Shown here: positions 33,906 through 46,948 of the stretch, piece by piece
Layout: the number at the start of each line of letters is the position of its first letter
How positions within the stretch are numbered: the first letter of the stretch is position 1
Source of the DNA: Drosophila persimilis
Lineage: Eukaryota; Arthropoda; Insecta; Diptera; Drosophilidae
Direction of reading: 5' to 3'
Length of the DNA: 64,000 bases
Assembly (NCBI RefSeq): GCF_003286085.1
Contig: NW_020825438.1
Location: 83,501-147,500, forward strand
The notes under the pieces: generated by a model
Database searches by the model: none
Told to the model about the DNA's origin: nothing
The model's input: only the letters and a program-made list of their open reading frames with translations
Program-made: the position numbers and the translations under genes

Positions 33906-36900
33906 TTACCTAAAATCTGCCCTAAGTCTACTCGCCGCCAGCAGGATGAGCATTAGGAAGTGCAGCGCCACCAGATTGTGCCACGTGGCCTGCACCGCTC
34001 CTGCCCCGCCATGGTGCAGCTCCGCAAAGCTCTCGCCTGCAACGGAAAGAAAGGAGATTTTGTTACCCACATTCGGGGGAAAAATTGGCATTGCATTCCA
34101 TCGGCTGGGGCCTCACCATTCAGAATGTGCACCACAATGGTAAAGTTCTGGAACTCGCTGATCGAGCAGGTGTAATTGCCCGAATCGGTTTTGCTGATCT
34201 TCGCTATGGAGAGGGTGGAGTTGGCCCCATCCTCCATCAGTTCGGTTTTGACGCTGCAATCCAGGATTCTCGTTAGTAGGGAGTACTCGCACTCGCACTC
34301 GCACTCTCTATCCTCTTTCTCTCTCACTTACCTCACGCCACCGCGTGTCACGTCATAGTTGAGAACATCGTCGATGTGCTTCCAGTACACCACGGAGCTG
34401 GTCATAGCCACGTTGCGCACCACACAGGACAGCTGCAGCGTGGAGTCGATCTCGTAGTACTTCTCCTGCAACGGATCCCCCACCTCGTCCACAATCATCA
34501 CCTTGGGAGCTGTGCCAAACCACTTGAGTGACTTCTCTTCCAATGTCTGTATCTGCTTGCGCGTACTTACCATTCACATGCAAGTTAATTTGTATGAGGC
34601 GGGGCGGATGGGTCGAGATCTGGCACTCGTAAATGGCCTCGTCATCCTTCTTCACATTGGTTATCTTCAGTCGCCAGTTGTTGGGATATTGGAACTCCAT
34701 TTTGTAGCGTTTATCACCCGTGTATGTGTGCATGCCCACTGTTAGCAGATCTAGGGCGTTTTCCTCGTCCTGCGTATTATGTCGCACCCAAGAGACCTAA
34801 ATGATGATGGAGCGTGTATATGGGAAAACATTTCAGTACTTCCTATAGGGCATTTCAAATTTTCAAATAACGATAGCTAATCGCTGAACTAATAGGAAAC
34901 TTATTTCATCGATGTAAAATTAATCGATGCACTTTTTAATTGATTGTGTCATCACTAAGAAGAAGATCTAAAGCAAAATGGCGCGGTTTTGAGCAAGGGA
35001 AATAAACATGGAAATGTGCGCCTCAAAAGCAGGTAAAAAGCACTTGATTAATTGAACCTGGTCAGATGCACTTACAGTCTTATCCTGCAGCAGCGAAATC
35101 CTGCAGTTCAAGTGGATGCTGGAGCCTGCTTGCACGGTCAGATTCGTGGCCTGGCCCAACCGCTGTGCGTCCTCGAAGTGGGGACCATATCTGTGAGACC
35201 GGCAGGTGTGTATTAAAGAATACATCTTCCCATCTGGAGGCGACTCCACACTTACCTCTGATCGTGATGGTGGTGCTTATTGGCCGCCGAGAACGTGTCA
35301 AAGATGTAGTTGAGCATGGGCGCATCGGTTTTCTGGCCCTTGGGCAGCGAGTGCTTGCTGTTGCTGTCCACCCTCACCGCCGAAGTGCGAACGTTGTTCG
35401 TTTTGTTCCTCACGGGCTCTGTGGGCGTCGCAATGCTCGCATTAGTGGCGGCACTACCCCCGCTGACTGTCGCCGTAGTGGCCAGCATTAAGGCATTTAT
35501 CTTTTGGCTACCAATCTGCTGGAAGGTCATGTCGTCCCTACTAAGGGAGTTCTTCCGACTGGGTGCTTCAGAAAGCGGACCCTTGGCCGTTGCTGTGGCG
35601 CCTGTTCCGTCCGCCTGCAGCGACAGGGACTCCATATCCTGGGACCGCTCCGGCAGCCGCTGCTCGAAGATCGTTGAGGCTGTCTGGGAGCTGGGGGCCA
35701 CCGTCGATGTCTGGCTCATATCTATGACGTAATCGGGCTCCACATCGCCATTGCCATCGGCCTCAAAGGCCAGGCTGGTCCCATCTGCAGGCACAGCAGC
35801 AGCTGCGGCAGCAGCGGCGGCGGCGGCGGCGGCGGCATAGGAGTTATCGATTTCATTCGAATCTGCTTCCGACGAAGAGAAAGGAAAGGGAAAGGAAAGT
35901 TAAGAATTGATGACATGGCCACCCACTGGCGAGAAAGTGTGGGTGCGGGTCTGGATATCTGGTTGAGTGTCTGTCTGAAGGGTCTATGCTAATTTCTGGT
36001 TTCCACAAAATGGGAAGGGGTACAAAGGAAGGGGTTGTATATGACTAATAAATTTGGAAAATCAGAGAATCAGGAAACCTATTTTTGGTGGCAAACCAAA
36101 TCCACTTATTGGAAGATGGCAGATAGTCATTTCTATATAGAGGAACATATTAGATGGGCATAGGATTTTATTACACATTATCCACATTGCACTGAGAAAA
36201 AATAGAACATTTTGTTGATAATTTATTGTATTATTTATCGGATACGTCAATTGGTAAATTTTGCACTTTCAAATGAAAGCAGTTTATATTTTCCGAAATA
36301 GTTTTCATTGTGAATATGTTTGTATATAACCATGCAACCATATATGTATGTATGTACATACATATGTGAGAATATCATATAGAAATTTCTAGATTTCTTT
36401 TTGTAATGCAGATCTTTGGAATTTGTTTTAAATTTGATATAAAAATGTCTGGATTATCTAACATCGGTTTTCACTTGTTTTTTGTATATTAAACTGTTCC
36501 AATTCGATTATTTTCTAATACATTTTTAGTTTGCTTTATACAAGCCTCGTAAATCTTATTGTAAAATATCTAAATATTTAACGTATCCATTGGATGAGGC
36601 CTTTTTGTACAATCTTTCATTACTCATTGAGTATGAAAATTTTGAAATTATAGCGTTTTATCATTAATTTCAAGTAACCATTAGCCTAAGTCGCGAATTA
36701 AATGATTTAATATCACCATTGAAAATTTTGAAAACACAAAATCGCCTTTTCGGAATCGTCACAAAAGAAAACTATTTTTTTTTGCTCTCAGTGCAGGTGT
36801 AATAAATATATCACATTTTTCCAAGTATTCAAAGAGTGAAAGTCTTTCAGCCTTTCATTGAAAAACAATTATATAATAATGGCCCTGCGCCGAGCCCACC

Positions 36901-37402
36901 TCGCTTCGCCGCCCCCTCGTTGGGTTGATTTCCAAGTAGCAATTTTGCAATTTTCCCTACCGTAACTATCCCGCCACGTGGTCAACGGCAAGTGGTCCGA
37001 CGAGGGCGTGGCTGTGGTTCCTCCTTCTCCTCCTCCTGCTTCTGCTCCCGCGGGTGTGGTTCTCGCGGGCAGTTTCACTGTGGCGTCCAACAGCAGCTCG
37101 TCCAGCTGCTCGGAGGCGACAAAGCCATAGGGATCCACGCCCTTGATCCGATTGACGGCCTCATAGACGGCATTGGCCTGGACCAGGCCGCTACCGATGG
37201 CCCTGCCACTGCCCATGATCGTTGTGGTTAGGATAAACAGCCTGATCAGGTTGCGCACGGAGCATTCAATTGGTCGCGTGGACGCGGAGATCGATGTGGT
37301 GTGACTGGCGGCTGCTGCTCCTGTTGCAGCAGTGGTTGTTCCTGTGGCTTGCTTCGATTTATTTCTCGGAGACGCTATTTTCGCTGGTTCATTCAAACGC
37401 AT
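33906..37402 (-). CDS. dpr20: Dpr-family immunoglobulin cell-surface protein (dpr20)
   Basis: Seven coding exons: 36961-37402, 35256-35862, 35076-35190, 34571-34796, 34332-34509, 34117-34253, 33906-34036 (611 aa). A hydrophobic segment near residues 52-75 (LIRLFILTTTIMG) may be an internal signal sequence. A low-complexity linker with a poly-Ala run follows. Ig domain 1 is V-set: LTVQAGSSIHLNCRI, VSWVRH and KKDDEAIYECQIST. Ig domain 2 has LQLSCVV, VYWKHIDDVLNYD and KTDSGNYTCSI. A hydrophobic C-terminus (LVALHFLMLILLAA) suggests a GPI or TM anchor. Two Ig domains with DDEAIYECQISTHP define the Dpr family, whose members bind DIP proteins to guide synaptic partner matching; Dpr20 is among those lacking a well-established DIP partner. 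The 1.1-kb first intron is AT-rich. Confidence 0.9.
35863..36960 (-). other. First intron of dpr20
   Basis: AT-rich intron bounded by GTAGGG and GCAG on the minus strand, phase 1. It has TATGTATG-type simple sequence near 36345 and no nested gene that I can support. Confidence 0.7.
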
Positions 37403-39496
37403 TTTGCAGTCTGTGTTCCCCGTTTGGAATCGGCACTAACTAACGCACATTTGGCCAACTGCATTGGAGGACTGGGAGTTTACGCTGCTCTGCCGCTCGA
37501 TTTTTGGGGGTCACCTAGAGCTCTTACTTCGTCTGGGGCTATTGCTGCCTGCCACTCGAATTGGGGGTCACCTACTGCTCATCTGCCACTTGATTAGGGC
37601 TCTCACGCACTTCTGCCATTTGTTTGTCGGGGCGCCCCGGGGCGGAATCACGTAAATATCAACTTGATAAATTCACTTAGGGACAGGAGCAACTTTCTCT
37701 TGGGTCCTCCGCACTGAATCGCACTGAAACTTTAGCTCCCTTCTGCTTATTGATTAGCTGATTAAGTTAATATATGCTTTACATGCTCTAGGAACGATCG
37801 TTAACAAAATGTAGTTTTCCTTTTATTCGGTTTATTTCGGTTTGTTCGGGATTTACTTTCCGGAAGGAGGCAACACTTCTCATTCACATTCACTTTCCGG
37901 TATGGGATTCGATTTTGGGACACACACGGATGGGCTATAGTACGGATCAAGGAAGCGCCACTCAATTGTCAGGGAGTGCATCGAGGACGAGACTCAATCA
38001 CTGGCACTGCACAGGCTTTTGGCTTTTGGCTTTTGGCTTTGCCTCAAACAAAAAAACAAACAAAAACCCTGTCGTAGAACACGCACGGGCTATGGGATTC
38101 ACACGGTGGAGAACGGAACGATTCGGTTTGAACAACTGCATCACGTATATCCGCCAGTTGGGGATTCGTCGGAACATCCGGCACGCACGGAGGAACGTCA
38201 GCACGCCGTTACACTTCGCCTATGAATGAACGTCGACGGAATTGAGGCAGGAATTCTTGTCAAATTGTTGTTGATGTTCCCGAGACGTAGAGTCCGAGTC
38301 CTTTGACTTCGTATCGTCTCGACCATTCATGACTTTCTTTGCGCATGTCCTGCTTTCGTTGAGTTTTTCCCCGCTTTGTGGTGACTTTCGATTGGTACAG
38401 TTTCGGAGTGGATAAGCTTTTACCCCTTCTTTCTTGTGGTGAATATGAGTCCGAGAGGGGATTTGAATTCAAATTCAAATGCAAATATACTTGGGCAAGC
38501 AGTGTTATTCATTGAAAGCAGTGTTCTCATTGAAAGCAGTAAATGTGTGGGAGGAAAGGAACGCATGAGAAGCAATACCAAGCAGTTATTTCCGATGACA
38601 GCAGGGAGATTGTTAAAAGCAGTGTACTTCTTGGATTCTGTATATCAAGCAGGGAAAAATAATAAAAGTGTGAAAGTATAATATAACAAGCAGTGAGTCA
38701 CGAGTGTGAAAGTATAATGCTGGCTTCAAAAGATGCAGCGGCTGCATGGCAGCATGTGTACATTCTCATACACGCCAATGCTGCACAGAATATAAAAATG
38801 ATTTATATTATTGCGCGCTGAGCTATTGCGTGAGCATGCAGCCGTTGCATCGCTAAAGCCCAGCTTAAGAGCAAGTTACTATCTAACTGTTATACTACTG
38901 TGATATGGATGCTATAAAACACCCCCGTGGTTGAAATCCACAATAGGTGGCGCCAGTTATGCCAACTACGGACAAACCTCCCCAAAGAGCAACCAACCCC
39001 CGAGGGCCAGCATCCCCCGGGAGAGTGAAATGAAGTCCATTGCAGCGGGTATCCACTGCCGATTTCGACCAGTCTGCAGACTCAGATTTATGGGAATCGA
39101 GAGGCGATATCATGAGGGATGAATGCTTCGTGGTGTTGTGGCACCGTCTTATCAGACGCGCGTGGAGGTTGCTCGGATGCAGACGCCATCGCTCCAGTCA
39201 GCGAAGTCCTGCCTCAATCGAGAAAGCTGCGGAAACGCTTCAGGAGTGAAAATAAAATATCATTCTTTATTCGGAAATTGAAAAGCCAAGCAAAGCCAGA
39301 AAATGGAAGCTGCCACTGAAGATATAGAGCACTCCTGAGGATGACCATTGAGGGTAAAGTACAGGTGAAAAGTGTAAGATATATGCACATGCCAGTATAC
39401 ATACAGACGCGAAGGCAAAAAGTGCTTTTAGGTCACACAAAAGGCTCTCCTCGCATCGACAGCAAATAGCAACAGCATCGACATCCGCAGCAGCAT

Positions 39497-39531
<35 letters not shown>

Positions 39532-41278
39532 ACAGCCCGAAGGTATCATCCACGGGAAGAAGAACCAACAAGTAAGCGATTAATGTGTACGAAACCCGGT
39601 GACATTTTTGTGGGGAAATCGCATGCAATCGGTGTGAAAATCCTTTGTTTGATGGCTGAAGATTGGAAATGAACGTTTGTGAAGTGAATTTCCAATTCAA
39701 TAGCATTGAAAAATTCTCTATTGATAGAATAGAAGTGCATACGGCAGTGTCTGAAGCACTATCTTAATGAAATCCCATCTGAAAGACCTTCGGAATGTGC
39801 GTTACCATTCCAGTGAAATCTGTTCAAATTACTATAATATTTCATCGGGTGATGGATGGTAGCATATTCCGCGAGCGATTCAATCAGTGAAATCTCATTC
39901 AACCTCTGAATACACCTCACAGTGCAAATAATGAAAGTGTGCTCCAGATACCCCATCCAATGGCTCTCAGAATCCCGCTAATGACGGACCATAAGTGCAA
40001 GCAAGAGAGTGGGAATGTTACTCTGGATGGGCAGCCCAGCAATAGGCGCCACTGTATCCCCATGCCCCACAAGTGGCACCAATGAGAATACGGTCTAAAT
40101 TTAAGCAGCAGCCTGCGTCTTGGGGCTCACGTGTCAAGCAGCACTCAGGAGACAGAAGAAAACGCGGCCAGGCTGTCATTGTGAGCCTTGTTATCAGGAC
40201 CCCGGACCCCCCTCCATCGCCCCTCCACCTTCTGGGCCTCCGCTGGGAGCTCGCGTATTGTTTGGCTTTAATTGCGGCACAGCCGCGAACACGGCTCCGG
40301 TGTTGGCGCCTCTTGAAGGAGTGTCCGCCATTCTTCAAGTCCCATCCACATTATTCTGTTGTTTTCAACGGCTTCTTCAGCTATTCTCAGAGCATGGCAT
40401 TCATTGTACTCGCTTTTCTTAAATTTCGAATTGTTAAGCGTTCTCTAAGCTTGGTTTTTGTTTTTGATATGGCTCTCCTGTACGTATTCTCCTTCAAACT
40501 GGTGACAAATAAATAGCAAGAGAACTGCCTGTACTGGGGTACACCTTATAGTCGGACAACCGGTGGAGAGGCCATGAGACATGCAAATTTCTGCTCTTTT
40601 CGATCCATAATTTGGTGAAAACTTGAGCAATTTGTGTGGAATGCAGAACATAAATTTGTAGAAGATTCCGCTATGCTCTTTGCACGTCGATGCCCGAGAG
40701 CCTAAAAACAAAATACATGCCGTGCGTGGCTCCGACCCATATCCATTTCAAGGCTAGGTAGTTCTAGAAGATTTAACAGCCATCAGATCATTCGATCCCT
40801 TTTTATTTTCTAAAGTCGCAATCTATCGAATCTAAGTATCTGGATTAGAAAATGATGCAATTTGAGGTTACGTCCTCTTTGATACATTTTATGATCCATC
40901 GAAGTGGAAAATTCCTCCATTCTTTGGATACTTTCCTTCTTTAGGTTATACCTTGATGAAAACTTAACCGATGTTATTCCTGAATTAAAATTGGGTTAAA
41001 ATGAATACATTTTGAATGGCCGTCGATGGAAAAGGATAGGAATGTGATAATATTAGGGCATTCCCTAGACCTTTCCTTTCCTTTCCTTGCGGCCCACGCA
41101 GTGGGTTTCAATCTAGAGACGTGTTCCATCAGTAAAGTTCAAGTATTTATGGAGTAACCGCTATATCATTAAGTTGTAGCAATCTCTTCGTCACTCCTTC
41201 TGCATTTTCCGTACAAATCTTTCAGAAATCAACGTTAATGTTCTGCAGCCGCAGTGAAGATTAAGAAGCATCGTTGCA
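37403..41278. other. Divergent spacer between dpr20 and TMEM200-like gene
   Basis: About 3.9 kb with no supported coding exon. It should hold both promoters and any 5' UTR exons. Visible: a GGCTTTT run at 38018-38040, loosely repeated ATTGAAAGCAGT and GTGTGAAAGTATAAT units at 38500-38720, a long imperfect hairpin at 38717-38866, a CAG run near 39497-39537, and CCTTT repeats near 41080. Confidence 0.5.
38717..38866. repeat. Long imperfect inverted repeat (hairpin of about 150 nt)
   Basis: The arm GCTGGCTTCAAAAGATGCAG... (38719-38748) is complementary, with about seven mismatches in 30, to 38835-38864. Inside it a second stem pairs GCAGCATGTGTA (38749-38760) with TACACGCCAATGCTGC (38769-38784). 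It could be a MITE-like remnant or a structured RNA; nothing here proves transcription. Confidence 0.5.
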
Positions 41279-43907
41279 ATGCCATCCCGTCGCGCCGGCG
41301 GCGGCACAATCAAGCGGAAGCACTCCCTGGGGAACCTGCGACGTGCGCATCCCGCCTCCGGAGCCACATGGAATGTGCAGGTGGTCAGAGGTAAAATGTC
41401 CTCAAAGTGCTTGTGGCATGCCTGTCGGGCTCTGATCCTGGGCCTGACGCTGATGCTCTTGGGCGCCGGAATGGCCACCCTGGGCTACTATGCGGATCAC
41501 CTGTCGATGGGGTCGGAGCTGCGGGGCAATGTGACGGTGCGCGTGAAGAACGACCTGAAGGGCTTCCATCTGAACAACTTTGCGTATGTGGGGCCCATTG
41601 TGATGGGCTTTGGGGGCTTCATTGTGGTGGCCTCCTGTGTGATGACCTTCGAGGCACGCGACTCGGCTGCGAAGGTGGTGCCGGCACGACTACGTGCCGG
41701 AGGAGGAGGAGGCAGCAGCAAGAATCCAACGCGGAGTAATCAGGGATCATCCGCTTCGCAGCGACGGGGAATGGGTACGGACTTGCGTCGCCCTTAAGGT
41801 ATATGTTAATCTCGTGTTTCCTCTGGCAGGTGCCCAATACCAATCCACGCGCTGGGATCAGCATTTCGGGGTGTTCCGCTCATCGCCGGGCGATCCCCAC
41901 CAGCAGCCACAGGCAGCCATACTCTCTGCCACGCATCCGCATCCGCATCACCAGCAGCTGCAGCAACAGCAGCAGCAGCAACCCTTCGATAGGGAGGCAC
42001 TGACCGCGGAGTTGGTGAAATTCTCCAAGTCCCTCAGGTATTCACAGACAGCGCAAGCGCCATAAAACATTCGGAGAACTTCATTGCGGAGTGGAAATTT
42101 GTAGCAGAGAATCTTTCAAACACAATTGGCTAATCTTCCACCTCTTCCCATTCCTCTCTCTTTGCATCATCCATCGCCTCGCCACCTCGCCAGTCGCCAA
42201 TCCACACGCTTTTCGCCGCAGTTGCGCCGCCTCACATGCACTGGATCAGTGCCCGATCTGTCCACCATCCATGCCGCTGCCACCGCTCATGCTCATGCTC
42301 ATGATCATGCCAATCTCCTTGAATACACCTCCAACACCACCACCACCACCAACGCCGCCACTAATCCCTCCAATTTGCTCTCACTGCACCACTACCACCA
42401 CCTGATGACGACGACGCCGCTGGACACGCTGCTGCACACGGGTCCGTGCTGCACGAAACGCCATCGGCGCCACCACCACCGGCACTCGCATCACCATCAC
42501 CACGACCACAACCAACGACACCACCCGAAACCCTCGTCGTCGTCGGCAAGCAGCAGCGTGAGGAGAGTGCGCCAGGGGCGTCCCTGGGCAGGCCCAGGCC
42601 CGTCTGCCGCCGCCGCTGCCTCCTCCTCCTCGACTCGCATCATTAGCAACTCCTCGAGCCTTATCCAGCGGGCCACACGAGAGTGCTCCTTGCTGCAGCC
42701 CCCGGCAGCGGGTCGGGTGTACTGGCAGGCCTCCTCTTTTGATGGCGGCAGTGGCCATGCCCATGCGGCTGTCGCCATCTCCAGCGCCGAAAAGCGCAGC
42801 GAGCGGAACAAACGCTCGGACACGGCCAAGCGGCATGTCCTATCCCGCCAGCGTCCCATCGAGCAGGAGGAGGGACGTAGTCCTCTTGGAAACAGGCGGT
42901 AAAGATGCTAAAGCGCAGATTTGGAAGCCCTTTTACTGATCTGATGATTTCTTGCAGCAATTCCACCATGTCGGATTCCTCGTACAGTGGCCGCTGGACG
43001 GCTCGCTGTGCGTCGGTGGCTAGTCGCACTTCCAGCATTGAGTCGAGGCGCGTTCAGGTCGATCTGCACAGCCCGGAGGTGATTCCCAAGTCAATACTGC
43101 GCTCACCAAAGCGCTACAGTTCCGGACCCTCGGCCACGCCATCGGTGGATAAGGATTTTCGGTGAGCAATGACACTTTGACACCTTTTGATAGTGTTATA
43201 TGAAAACTCACGCTTGTATCTCTTTTCCGTTTAGAAGCCAATTGTCTGTGTGCTCGGAGCCACCGCCTCCTGTCCGTCAGCTGTCGGGGCAGTCGAGCAT
43301 GGAGCCCGCCGTGCCGGAGGAGAGCCTCGAACAGGCCGAGGATAGGTCCTACGATGAGGTGCTGGCGCTGGAGCATCAACCGAGCAGCCTGCCTCCGAAG
43401 AAGGTGCGCCCGGACTTTCTGCCTCTCTCTCGCAGCGAGCAAGAGGAGAATCCGAATCAGAATCAGAATCAACAGAAGCAAAATCAGAATCAACAGAAGA
43501 CGATAGCTGCTGTCCCACTGTTTCGCAGCAACAGCTCTCGGCAGTTCTACAGGCCCAAGGCGGCGGTGGCTAGTGAGTTGGATGACTCTGTGTTCCATGC
43601 CCGCTCCATGGAACGGGGATTGGCCAAGGGCACTGGCAGTGCCGATGATCAGATGTACGATTCCCTCAAAGTGATCAACGAACGGCGCTCCACGCTGCTG
43701 AAGGCGGACTCACAGAGTTCGCTGGCATCGGCAGAGCGGAAACTAAGCAGTTTCTCGTTGAAGATGCCCGAGATCACAGAGCGGGAGAACTCCATAGATG
43801 TGGAAGAGGCACCACCACCACCACCACCACCACCACCACAGTCACCTGTCCCTGCCGCTGACTCTGCCCCTGAAAAGGATATAGAGCTTGGCAAAATTGA
43901 TCCCTAG
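41279..43907 (+). CDS. TMEM200-like two-pass membrane protein
   Basis: Five exons: 41279-41774, 41830-42037, 42194-42898, 42958-43161, 43235-43907 (761 aa). The basic N-terminus (RRAGGGTIKRKHSLGNLRR) precedes TM1 (LILGLTLMLLGAGMATLGYYA) near residues 50-70 and TM2 (NFAYVGPIVMGFGGFIVVAS) near 100-120, followed by FEARDSAAK. This N-terminal layout, with two TMs separated by a short extracellular loop and a very long cytoplasmic tail, is that of vertebrate TMEM200A/B/C, whose function is unknown. The tail carries poly-Gln, His-rich and Ser-rich runs, RSPKRYSS, and poly-Pro near the end. If the 55-bp intron at 41775 is retained, the frame ends after TDLRRP (stop 41795-41797), giving a short 172-aa form. 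AATAAA at about 44772. I cannot name the fly gene. Confidence 0.85.
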
Positions 43908-44159
43908 GATCCGTAGGATGCCCGCGGGAATTGCGCATATGTAAAACAGCAGCCATCGACAATTACTTTAGAAATTGATGTATATTTGTATTGTATTGTA
44001 TTGTATTGTATGTGTGTGTCGTCTCTTGTTAGATCGTATTTAGATAAGTGTTATACCTCCCCCACACACGGACTGGTTCTGTATCTACCCACTCCCACAG
44101 CAATCCAGCAATCGTTAATCGACTAAAAGAACTAAGAACTAAGGAATCATAACGATGTC

Positions 44160-44196
<37 letters not shown>

Positions 44197-45421
44197 TATA
44201 TACTACTTGTTGCCTGAGCATACCGTACATATGTATACCGTACTACTCCGTAGTCTTCCTATTGTTAGAGTATCGAGATACTACTATGTCGTTATAACTA
44301 TTACCATTACCATTACTTATTTGGATGTTAGTTTTCATTAAATTGTCATAGAACAGCATCTACCCTGTAAAAAATGTACAATCAGCTTATAGCAAAGACT
44401 GATTAGGCAAAACAAAAAGAAGAAAGAAAGAAAAAACCTACGGAATCGAGAGGGCAAACACACATTTAATGGAAAAAGCAGTCAAGTAATTAATATTTGC
44501 CAACAGTTGAAGCACTCGGCACATGAATTTTTTTCGTCTCAGCAAAACATTAACGATTTGTTGCATTACAATGTACCTAATTAATATGTATGTTTATATA
44601 TCTGGATGTTAATTTTTAAGACAACGCGTTTCTTGTTCAATAAGTGTTTTTGGAAAAAAAAAACCCACAAAAAGCATTCAAAATGATGGAATTAGCTGTG
44701 ACGGCAACCTGTAACCCACAAAAAAACGTTGCATTTTATAATACTGTTCATTGCAAGATTAATATCAAGTCAATAAAAACAATGTGTGTGTCTAAATCAA
44801 GAAAAGTCTTCTTAAGTCCTCAGAAATTTAAATTTTTTAAGTTCAAATTCAAATTTGAATGTTAGCGCTGCCAACTCAAGGTATACCCTGCAGCCATACG
44901 GGCTGGCAGATTTCTTATATGTACATCGAGTCCGAGCTTACACCCTGTCTAGCTCACACACCTTACAAAATGTATACTTTTAGTAGTATTTTCCAGTATA
45001 TTTTAGGACGTGTTAGGGACTCACCCTCTTGTGCAATTCACCAATGTAGATACCGTGTAGAAATGCCAATTTGGGACATGTCCCAGGCCACATCGAATAT
45101 TAATTCGAAATCAGCATCGAATTCCTGATCGCTTGGCATCAAAATCACAATTTTTTTTGAAAATGTCGGAAAAAAGGAATGTCAAAAAGTAAATAACAGA
45201 AGTTTTTCACAGTTTTTTAAACGTACACGCTTTTGGTAATTACATGAAAATGTAGTTAATGTGTAATTTGCGTGCAGTTAGCATGTAATGAAATGAATTT
45301 AGTGGAAATTGTTGTTGACCGCTTTTGCTTAAACCTTATTTTATAAGCAATGCAATAAAGAGGAAAACTTAAATTAAACCAATCTTGTAAGAAATTGCAA
45401 TGATGCAACTTGATTACAAAT
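43908..45421. other. Spacer: TMEM200-like 3' UTR and next gene's upstream region
   Basis: A long AT-rich 3' UTR is likely up to the AATAAA at about 44772. It contains a TTGTA run near 43988 and an (AT)n microsatellite at 44164-44200. Sequence from 44.85 to 45.4 kb has no coding frame of note. Confidence 0.55.
44164..44200. repeat. (AT)n microsatellite
   Basis: Nearly uninterrupted AT dinucleotide run in the 3' UTR or flank of the TMEM200-like gene. Confidence 0.85.
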
Positions 45422-45498
45422 AATTCGTTAGTATATTTACGGTATATTTCTGAGGTCAGACCGTATATTTTAAGTCCTTAAGTCCGCGGTCACACTGC
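45422..45498 (+). promoter_or_regulatory. Housekeeping-type promoter: Motif 6 plus Motif 1
   Basis: A perfect Motif 6 (KTYRGTATWTTT, 45427-45438), a second close match (CGGTATATTT, 45440-45449) and a perfect Motif 1 (YGGTCACACTR, 45487-45497) lie in the plus orientation. The start of the Gln/Pro-rich gene is expected near 45500. The block is homologous to the Rcd5 promoter: a 28-mer with 27 identities and an identical 15-mer. Confidence 0.85.
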
Positions 45499-46948
45499 TA
45501 AAGAACAATAAATCCGTTTGTTGCACAAAAAATAAATTTAAATAAAATTTAATCGCAATTGATAATAAAGTACTGTGCTAACACATACCAAGTGCTTGTG
45601 CGTGTGCGGTGGCCGTCGGTGGAAAAACATTGTTAATTGGAGCAACGAAGTAGAAGCGTGTAAAGAGTTGCGGAATTATCGTCGTGGTCGTGTCATTAGA
45701 AAAAGAAGAGAGCCAGCGAACGAGAGAGCCGCCGCGACACCAGCCAGCAGCCACCAGGCCATCTCAGTGCCGCATTTGGCCGCCCGCACGCATAAAATAT
45801 GATCAAATTGCTACGAAATTGATTTCAATTGGCGACTCAACAAAAGGTACGTTCGATAAACTACTCATTTCCCTTCTCCACCCAGCCCCCTCCCCTCCAC
45901 GCCCTCTTGTTCGCTATGCCGCCGCCTCGCATTCCTCAGCGCTCAGCGTTCTCTTTTCTCGTTTCAACGTGTTCTTCGGTCGCCATTGGACGTTGAATCC
46001 GGCGACGACCGCCTGGCTTTTGCCTGGCTGCATTTACATAAAGCTAAAGCTAAAACATGCCGCCTGAAGAAGCAGACGTCTCGAATTAGCTAGAATTTCG
46101 ACACTCGGATTCAAGCTGGTGGCAAGTGTCGCCTTTCTTCTGCCACTGAAGATATTTTCTAATTTCCTTTATTACACAGGCATACGCGCGCACATGTGTA
46201 TTTGTGTGTTTCTGTGCGTGTTCGTGCATGTTTCTGTTCGTGTGTGTTGTGTTTGGCAGAGATGAGTAATGCTGCGATTCTGCGAGTCCGGTGGAGCGAC
46301 AGTGACAGATGTGATTTGCCACCAAATGGGGTCCTATTCTACTATAAATAAGTGTACTCCCAATCGCAGCACAAGTGAAGCGGTGTTTGTATGTATTCCC
46401 ATTTTAATTAAATCACTTGCAGAATATTTAAAAAATATAACCCTTTGAACCGAACCTGTTACACACTCCGATATCAGTGACTTTTTTTTCGCTCATCTCT
46501 AATTGGGGAGGGAGTGTGTGTGGCATGAAAGTTTAATAGTGAATAGAAAAAACAAAGTCTGAACGCCGCCGCGGCCGCATGGTAGTTTTATTGTTGTTTT
46601 AATTATGGTACACTTTTGATCATAGTCCGGGAAACCGATGCACCGCTGCCGTACGGCATGGCCTCTTGCTCTCCGCCACTCTTCGGTCTGTTTATTTGAT
46701 TTTTTTATTACTCCAAGACAGCTGTGCAGAGTTGCCAGACCGCTGGCGGCGCAAATGTTCCGGTAGCGGGGACTCTCCGTAACCTCAAACCTGCATTTCG
46801 TTGATGTGTTTTTTCTCTCTTTCATTCGTACGTTACACAGCAAACCGAATCTTCAATGTTTGACGCCTGCAGCGAATCTTGAGACTCATTTCACCCCTCC
46901 AAAACGAACAAGCAACGGAGCAAGCCAAGTACTTGAGGTTCCCAAAGA
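45499..46948 (+). other. 5' UTR exon, first intron and leader of the Gln/Pro-rich gene
   Basis: A non-coding first exon from about 45500 to 45846 ends at AAAAG|GTACGT. The intron runs to TTACACAG at 46840. Exon 2 begins at 46841 with 108 nt of leader, including a nine-codon upstream ORF (46856-46882, MFDACSES then stop) before the main ATG. The intron holds a second GC-poor region and a TG-rich stretch near 46190-46250. Confidence 0.65.
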
